From the NCBI GenBank assembly GCA_948436975.1, contig CAOJJB010000009.1, positions 1 to 64,000 on the forward strand: 64,000 bases of DNA. The letters are read 5' to 3'. Source of the DNA: an uncultured Clostridium sp. (GTDB taxonomy: Bacteria; Bacillota; Clostridia; TANB77; CAG-508). The position numbers and the translations under genes were made by a program. The number at the start of each line of letters is the position of its first letter. The first letter of the stretch is position 1. Positions 62,001 to 64,000 of the stretch are shown piece by piece. Below the pieces are notes generated by a model. The model worked only from the letters and a program-made list of their open reading frames with translations, made no database searches and was not told where the DNA came from.

Positions 62001-64000
62001 ATGAATAAGATATCTAAATTAAGTAAATATTTTATAATAATGATAATGAGTATTGTCGTAGTTACCATTATATTAATTAATAATAGTGAAATTATAAAAT
62101 ATAAAAATGTTGAAGTAGGACATAAGGAAGGAGAAACAACATCAATATTATCAAATATAATAACAGGAAATGATTATGGAAAATCAATAAATTATAGTGC
62201 GACAGTAAATGGAGAAAAATTGAATAATTGGAGAGTATTTTATAATGATGGTAGAAATGTATATATAATATTAGATGACTACTTAGAAACTAGATTAATG
62301 TCTGCTCCAGGAATAGGTGCGGCTGATAAATATACTATTTATTCAAGACAAGATGCAGATACATTAATAAGAGCATTAGAAACAGAAAGTTATTGGAGCT
62401 AATTTGCAAATGGTATAGTAGGAGCAACAGCAACAGGAAGTCCAACAAATGCACAATTTGTAAATAGCTGGAATGGAAATCCATCAGTTAATTCAATTAG
62501 AATAGCAGCAGGAGAGCTTTATTATGATCGTATGGGAGTAAGTGATGGAACAGGATTATATATACCACATACAACAATAGTAGAAAATTGTGAAGGATAT
62601 TTTTTAGCTTCTAAAGAATACAAAAGTGCTGAAGTATATACTATTAATTATAATGGTGATATATATCACAGCAGTTATGCATCAGGAGGATTTGGAATAC
62701 GTCCAGTAGTAAAATTACCATCTAATATAATGGGATCAGTAAATTCTACAAGTGTAATAATTCCAAGAAAACTAGTAGGAACAAATGTAGAAGCTCAATG
62801 GAATAGTTCAAAGGGTGAAATTACTATATATAGTACAGGGAATGGTGTTGGAACTATTGATAATTCAGCTTTACATGAATTTTATTTAAGTTGTGGTACA
62901 GAAAATATTCAAAATATTACATTTGCAAATGAAGTTTATTCACCATCAGATTCAAAATATTTATTTAGTAATAGTGATGCAAATTATATATTGAAAAATT
63001 TAAAAGTTATAAATAACTGTAATAATTTAAATACAAGTAAAGTAACCAATATGGCAGGTATGTTCAGATATTGTAAAAATTTAGTAAATCTAGATTTAAG
63101 TAATTTTAATACAAGCCAAGTAATTAATATGAATAGTATGTTTTCTGAATGTATTAATTTGACAAATCTAGATATAAGTAGATTTAATACAAGCCAAGTA
63201 CTAGATATGCATTATATGTTTAATAACTGTAACAATTTAACAAATCTAAATGTAAGTAGTTTTGACACAAATAAAGTAACAGGTATGATGTATATGTTTT
63301 ATGGATGTAGTAGTTTAACAAGTTTAAATTTGAGTAACTTTAATACAAGTCAAGTAACATATATGAGTCATATGTTTGATAAATGTAATAGCTTAATAAA
63401 TTTAGATTTGAGTGGATTTAATACAAGCCAAGTAATAGGTATGAACTCTATGTTTTATGAATGTAGTAGTTTAACAGGTATAGATTTAAGCAATTTTAAT
63501 ACAAGTAAATTAGAAAATATGACTAGTATATTCAGTGGTTGTACTAACTTAAGAAATTTAGATTTAAGTAATTGGGATGTAAGTAAAGTATTATATTTTG
63601 CACATATTTTTAATCAATGTAGTAGTTTAACAAATCTAAATATAAGTAGTTGGAACACTAGTAATTCAACTACTATGACACAAATGTTTAGTGAATGTAG
63701 CAGTTTAACAAGTATAGATGTAAGTAGATTTAACACAAGTCAAGTAACAGATATGAATCGTATGTTTTATGGATGTAGTAAGTTAAATAGTTTAGATTTA
63801 AGTAATTTTAATATGGAAAAAGTAACAACTGTAAATGATATATTAACAGGTTGTACAGAATTGAAAGAAATAAATACTCCATTAAAAACAAGTAATGATA
63901 GTATAATTTTACCATACGAAAACTATGTTAATACAAAAAATCCAAATAAAACATATTCTACAATAAATAAAACAGAACATCCAAATTCAGTAAATTTGTC
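62001..64000 (+). pseudogene. BspA-like leucine-rich-repeat surface protein with internal stop, incomplete
   Basis: ATG 62001 follows AGAGGTAT. One N-terminal membrane or signal helix (about 8-31), then a beta-rich region (ATVNGEKLNNWRVFYNDG, GEGY-like GYFLASKEYKS, IRPVVKLPSNI) of the kind found in front of BspA repeats. TAA at 62400-62402 interrupts it after SYWS, but the same frame continues FANGIVGATATGSP without a break through ten 26-residue DUF285/BspA repeats to the window edge. The stop is therefore an isolated nonsense change. Such proteins are adhesins of gut bacteria and protozoa. The anchor lies beyond 64000. Confidence 0.75.
63081..63860 (+). repeat. Ten 78-bp (26-residue) BspA/DUF285 repeats
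   Basis: Consecutive units of exactly 26 codons with the pattern L-T-N-L-D-L-S-x-F-N-T-S-x-V-x-x-M-x-x-M-F-x-x-C-x-x, for example LTSLNLSNFNTSQV. A longer, imperfect unit precedes them at 63003-63080. The constant length and codon-level similarity suggest expansion by recombination. Confidence 0.9.

Noticed and set aside
63081-63860. Regular 78-bp repeats as a possible CRISPR array
   Set aside because: The repeats have no unique spacers, stay in one reading frame and encode BspA/DUF285 leucine-rich repeats.
1-64000. tRNA, rRNA or known riboswitch
   Set aside because: No cloverleaf with TTC-type arm, no rRNA-like GC-rich block and no recognisable aptamer core was seen on either strand.

Overview
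The window is very AT-rich DNA (by impression about a quarter G+C) with strong AGGAGG ribosome-binding sites, frequent TTG/GTG starts, hairpin-plus-T terminators, Spo0A-like regulators, and all three standard stop codons in use. This fits an uncultured, probably gut-living low-GC Firmicute (Clostridia or Bacilli). No rRNA, tRNA or CRISPR array was seen. Most of the window is mobile or formerly mobile DNA, and it carries many broken genes.

Layout. (1) 0.6-1.8 kb: secreted M23 peptidoglycan hydrolase. (2) 2.0-11.4 kb: a frameshifted radical-SAM gene, then nine tightly packed co-directional genes for unrelated soluble proteins, one a zincin-like LPD1 large polyvalent protein. They end in a similar short acidic/aromatic tail (DYDY, DFEY, EIDYDYE and weaker forms). 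(3) 11.4-15.7 kb: a terminator, a cluster of hairpins (candidate oriT), a MobC-like protein, a MOBP-type relaxase and a C-terminally truncated cytosine methyltransferase. (4) 16.0-23.9 kb: a regulatory island with an ECF sigma/anti-sigma pair, two divergent Spo0A-like proteins, a receiver-only response regulator, two XRE repressors, a duplicated ribbon-helix-helix protein and a foreign-looking, nonsense-mutated secreted protein. (5) 24.0-27.4 kb: a Tn916-like recombination module (leader/attenuator, sigma-like Orf7, HTH Orf8, a structured RNA, small genes, excisionase, tyrosine integrase). (6) 27.4-32.4 kb: relics (SEC-C fragment, DUF6076-like pseudogene) and a second, decayed mobilization module (HTH, frameshifted replisome organizer, DnaC-like ATPase, relaxase with three in-frame stops). 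(7) 32.5-38.7 kb: a defence remnant: a restriction-modification gene that has lost its methyltransferase core, an intact HsdS, an intact DUF262-DUF1524 (GmrSD-like) nuclease, and a decayed DUF5677-like gene. (8) 38.9-61.6 kb: a largely intact type IV secretion (T4SS) locus: six tandem VirB2/TrbC-like pilins, PrgI/VirB3, a VirB4 split into two proteins, four VirB6-like membrane proteins (three with very long tails), two paralogous membrane-anchored proteins and two VirB8/NTF2-like proteins. No VirD4 coupling protein lies in the window. (9) 61.6-64.0 kb: a BspA-like leucine-rich-repeat surface protein with an internal stop, running off the right edge.

How it may work together. Regions 2-5 look like the cargo, mobilization, control and integration parts of an integrative conjugative element whose right end is near 27.4 kb. 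Region 8 supplies an envelope-spanning channel with an unusually diverse pilin set. The most interesting unexplained signal is the shared C-terminal tail of the 2.9-11.4 kb gene row. It could be a T4SS export signal for proteins that travel with the DNA, but the genes also share a conserved stop/ribosome-site junction that could reflect shuffling of gene cassettes. A second unusual signal is that the only two in-frame CGG codons I found in the AT-rich genes sit exactly at two +1 frameshifts, and a third +1 shift occurs at CTT-TGA-C, the classical release-factor-2 shift site.
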